Origin: Sphingomonas adhaesiva
Lineage (GTDB): Bacteria > Pseudomonadota > Alphaproteobacteria > Sphingomonadales > Sphingomonadaceae
Direction of reading: 5' to 3'
DNA length: 64,000 nt
Assembly (NCBI RefSeq): GCF_036946125.1
Contig: NZ_JAQIJT010000002.1
Location: forward strand, 713,001 to 777,000
Shown: positions 61,884-64,000 of the stretch, piece by piece
Numbering within the stretch: position 1 is the stretch's first letter
How the letters are laid out: every line of letters begins with the position of its first letter
Notes under the pieces: model-generated
Databases searched by the model: none
What the model was told of the DNA's origin: nothing
What the model saw: only the letters and a program-made list of their open reading frames with translations
Position numbers and translations under genes: made by a program

Positions 61884-63116
61884 CTAGCCGCCCTTGCCCT
61901 GACCGCCCGCGCCCTTTTCCTGCTCCATCTTCTTCAGCTGCTCGGGGGAGGGGGGCACGATCTTCTGCGGGGTGTTGGCGGGCACCGGGTTGATCGGCGC
62001 GTCGGGCTTCAGGTCGCGCAGGCCCTGCGTGATGACGCGGTCGCCGGGGTTCAGCCCCTTGGTCACGACCCAGAACGCGCCCTGCGCGCGATCGGCGGTG
62101 ACGGTGCGCTGCACCGCCTTGTTGTTCGCACCGACCAGGAAAAGGGTCGCATTGCCCTGCGGATCGCGGCTGATCGCCTGTTGCGGGACCAGGAACGCGT
62201 TCTGCTGGATCGCCTGGGTGAAGATCGCGCGGACGAACATGCCCGGCAACAGCAGCCCCTGCGCGTTGGGGAACAGCGCGCGCAGCGTCACCGCGCCGGT
62301 CGACGGGTCGACGACGACCTCGGCGAACTCGACGCTGCCGGTCTGGCCGTAGTCGCTGCCGTCCTCCAGCTTCAGCCGCACCTGCGCGCGTGCCGGCACC
62401 GCGCCACCGCTGGCGAGCGCGCGGCGGAGCGCCAGCAGGTCGGCGGCGGATTGCTGGATATCGACGAACATCGGGTCGAGCTGCTGGATCGTCGCCAGCG
62501 GATCGGCCTGGGTCGAGGTGACGAGCGCACCGACCGTGAAGAGCGAGCGCCCGATCCGCCCCGTGATCGGCGCGGGAACGGTGGTGAAGCGCAGGTTGAC
62601 GCGCGCGGTGTCGAGCTGCGCGCGGTTCACGCCGATGCTGGCGGCGGCCTGCTTCTGCGTGGCGACCGCGTCGGTATAGTCCTGCTTGCTGATCGCCTCG
62701 ATCTCGGCGAGCGGGCGATAGCGGTCGGCGCGGACCTTCGCCGCCTCGTAGGTAGCCTGCGCATTGGCGACGCCGGCGCGCGCCTGATTGGCGGCGGCGC
62801 GGTAGAGCGAGGGGTCGATCTGATACAGCGGCTGCCCGCGCGTCACGATCGAACCCTCGGTGAAGAAGCGGCGCTGGATCACGCCCGACACCTGCGGACG
62901 GACCTCGGAGCTCTGGAAGGCGACGGTGCGGCCGGGCAGCTCGCTGACCTGCGGCACGCCGGTCGGCTGGACGATCACGAACCCCACGCTGGTCGGGCGA
63001 TTCTGTCCGCCGCCCTTCGCATCCTTCTGCTGGCCGCCGCCACCGCAGGCGGAAAGGAGCAGGAGCCCCGATGCAGCCGCGACGTGCCACGACGTCCGGC
63101 CCGTCAGCCTTGGCAT
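61884..63116 (-). CDS. RND efflux periplasmic adaptor (membrane fusion protein)
   Basis: This is a lipoprotein of about 410 residues with signal and lipobox LLLLSACGGG. VRPQVSGVIQRRFFTEGSIV is the first half-motif of the lipoyl domain, then a helical hairpin (YRAAANQARAGVANAQATYE, with KQDYTDAVATQKQAAASIGV) and VPAPITGRIGRSLFTVGALV, the second half-motif. Beta-barrel and membrane-proximal domains follow. The C-terminal ~30 residues are charged and Gly-rich. The ATG at 63116 is used; GTG codons at 63128 and 63146 are possible starts. It is first in the adaptor-pump-channel operon and joins pump to channel. No repressor is adjacent upstream. Confidence 0.93.
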   Translation of the reverse strand: MPRLTGRTSWHVAAASGLLLLSACGGGGQQKDAKGGGQNRPTSVGFVIVQPTGVPQVSELPGRTVAFQSSEVRPQVSGVIQRRFFTEGSIVTRGQPLYQIDPSLYRAAANQARAGVANAQATYEAAKVRADRYRPLAEIEAISKQDYTDAVATQKQAAASIGVNRAQLDTARVNLRFTTVPAPITGRIGRSLFTVGALVTSTQADPLATIQQLDPMFVDIQQSAADLLALRRALASGGAVPARAQVRLKLEDGSDYGQTGSVEFAEVVVDPSTGAVTLRALFPNAQGLLLPGMFVRAIFTQAIQQNAFLVPQQAISRDPQGNATLFLVGANNKAVQRTVTADRAQGAFWVVTKGLNPGDRVITQGLRDLKPDAPINPVPANTPQKIVPPSPEQLKKMEQEKGAGGQGKGG

Positions 63117-63220
63117 CCGCTTCGTCACCTTTCCTCGATCGATCACCGCCCCCGCGGGTGCGGAGGGGTAACGGCTATTTGTCGCAAATGTGTCGCAAGC
63201 GGAAAGAAAAATTGCTGACC

Positions 63221-63302
63221 GTCACCCCGGACTTGTTCCGGGGTCCCGCTTCTGTCGGAGCCCCGGCGCCGGAGCGGGACCCCGGGTCAAGCCCGGGGTG
63301 AC
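63221..63302. repeat. GTCACCCCGG palindrome, copy 3
   Basis: This is the same inverted element as at 21256 and 27373: it starts GTCACCCCGGACTTGTTCCG, ends CAAGCCCGGGGTGAC, and has the paired inner blocks GTCCCGCTTC and GAGCGGGAC. It lies between the efflux operon promoter region and the enoyl-CoA hydratase stop, 13 bp past the latter's stop codon. Confidence 0.85.
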
Positions 63303-63315
63303 GGCCATTTCGGCC

Positions 63316-64000
63316 CTACCCCCGCACGAAATTCCCCGCGCGGCGCTCGCCGACGGCCTTGATCCCCTCGCGGAAGTCGGCGGTCTGCATCAGCCGGTCC
63401 TGCTCGGCGCGCTCGTGGTCGGTGCGGCGGCGGACCGCCTCGGCCAGCTCGGCGCGCATCGTGGCACGGGTCGCCTCCACCGCCAGCGGCGCATTGGCGG
63501 CGATCTCGGCCGCCAGCCGCTGCGCCGCGGCGCGCACATCGTCCAGCGGAACGACCTCGTCCGCGAGGCCGTAGCGCAGCGCGTCCTCCGCCTTCACGCG
63601 CCGCCCGGTCAGCAGCATCAGCGAGGCATGCTGCTCGCCCACGACGCGGGGCAGCGTATGCGTGATGCCGAATCCGGCGTGGAAGCCGAGCGTGACGAAG
63701 CTGGCCGAGAAGCGCGCCTCCGGCGCGGCAACCCGGAAGTCGCCGACCAGCGCGAGCCCGAGCCCCGCGCCGACCGCCGATCCCTGCACCGCCATCACGA
63801 CCGGCTTGCGCGTCGAGAACAGGCGGACGGCGTTGCGATAGAGTCTGGGCGTTTCGCTCTCGCCGTTCTCATCGGCAAGCGGTTTGTCGCCGGTCAGATC
63901 CGCGCCGCCGCAGAACACCTTGCCGCCGGTCGCGAAGACGAGCGCGCGCACGCTGTCGTCGGCGTCGAGCGCCTCGAACGCGTCGGCGATCTCGCCCACC
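63316..64000 (-). CDS. Enoyl-CoA hydratase/isomerase family protein (5' end outside window)
   Basis: About 228 C-terminal residues of a crotonase-family protein are visible. The oxyanion-hole segments are GKVFCGGADLTGD and AVQGSAVGAGLGLALVGDFR; GFHAGFGITHTLPRVVG follows. The crotonase glutamates that hydrate the double bond are not clearly both present (the second region reads GFHAGFGIT), so an isomerase or other crotonase activity is possible. The start lies beyond the window; the GTG at 63999 is simply the last in-frame start-like codon, because the family has ~30 more residues upstream. Confidence 0.87.
   Translation of the reverse strand, partial: VGEIADAFEALDADDSVRALVFATGGKVFCGGADLTGDKPLADENGESETPRLYRNAVRLFSTRKPVVMAVQGSAVGAGLGLALVGDFRVAAPEARFSASFVTLGFHAGFGITHTLPRVVGEQHASLMLLTGRRVKAEDALRYGLADEVVPLDDVRAAAQRLAAEIAANAPLAVEATRATMRAELAEAVRRRTDHERAEQDRLMQTADFREGIKAVGERRAGNFVRG

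Noticed and set aside
63316..63999. Complete enoyl-CoA hydratase starting at GTG 63999
   Set aside because: The crotonase N-terminal strand and first helix would be missing; the frame is open to the window edge, so it is a truncated view of a longer gene.

Overview
The window is a GC-rich chromosomal segment from an alphaproteobacterium, most likely a sphingomonad (Sphingomonas or close relative). The evidence is the small lineage-typical genes (DUF2794, DUF2093), the secB/Tim44-mltA-smr type gene order, the phoR-pst-phoU-phoB order, a large TonB-dependent receptor of sphingomonad type, and many short palindromic intergenic repeats with TGAC-type ends. I see no rRNA, tRNA, CRISPR array, prophage or intact insertion sequence. 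Genes are packed tightly, with many 1-8 bp start/stop overlaps.

Layout. 1-4.3 kb: Tim44-like protein (cut by the window edge), lytic transglycosylase MltA, Smr protein, GGDEF-EAL protein. 4.3-7.8 kb: dapE with an apparent single-base frameshift, cupin, GST, a 49-residue ORF, and a secreted GH75-like (chitosanase-type) protein. 7.9-11.4 kb: ribosome/membrane-insertion operon rpmH-rnpA-yidD-yidC-engB. 11.5-15 kb: comM, a broken small membrane-protein gene, a long inverted repeat and a dicarboxylate symporter. 15-17.3 kb: divergent oxyR / ahpC-ahpD peroxide module. 17.4-21.1 kb: TauE exporter, cysE, DUF2794, an SDR and a secreted Pro/Thr-rich protein. 21.3-28.7 kb: complete phosphate regulon phoR-pstS-pstC-pstA-pstB-phoU-phoB on the minus strand with a three-repeat Pho-box candidate before pstS.

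28.7-31.3 kb: the most interesting module, four tightly packed genes. They encode a Tat-type secreted 136-residue protein, a PqqD-like peptide-binding protein, an HprK-related kinase and a family-5-type nucleotidyltransferase. This looks like a peptide or protein modification system related in parts to phosphorylated lasso-peptide pathways, but with no lasso cyclase or protease. 31.2-35.5 kb: VanZ-like protein, phosphoglycolate phosphatase, and glmU-glmS for UDP-GlcNAc supply. 35.5-41.2 kb: sdaA, a GreA/GreB factor, a membrane-anchored helix-hairpin-helix protein, purD and xseA (start codons overlapping head to head), DUF2093.

41.4-44.5 kb: TonB-dependent receptor with its own terminator. 44.5-52 kb: arylamine N-acetyltransferase, MDR oxidoreductase, pgeF-GNAT-midA-lgt operon, acyl-CoA synthetase. 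This block is flanked by two inverted copies of a ~340 bp non-coding element; a third, truncated copy lies at 37.0 kb. 52.4-57 kb: orphan molybdopterin dehydrogenase large subunit coupled to hemH, phaB, GNAT. 57-63.1 kb: complete RND efflux operon (adaptor, pump, outer-membrane channel). The window ends inside an enoyl-CoA hydratase gene.

Coordinates and starts were chosen by reading the sequence. Family assignments come from recognised motifs, not from database searches.
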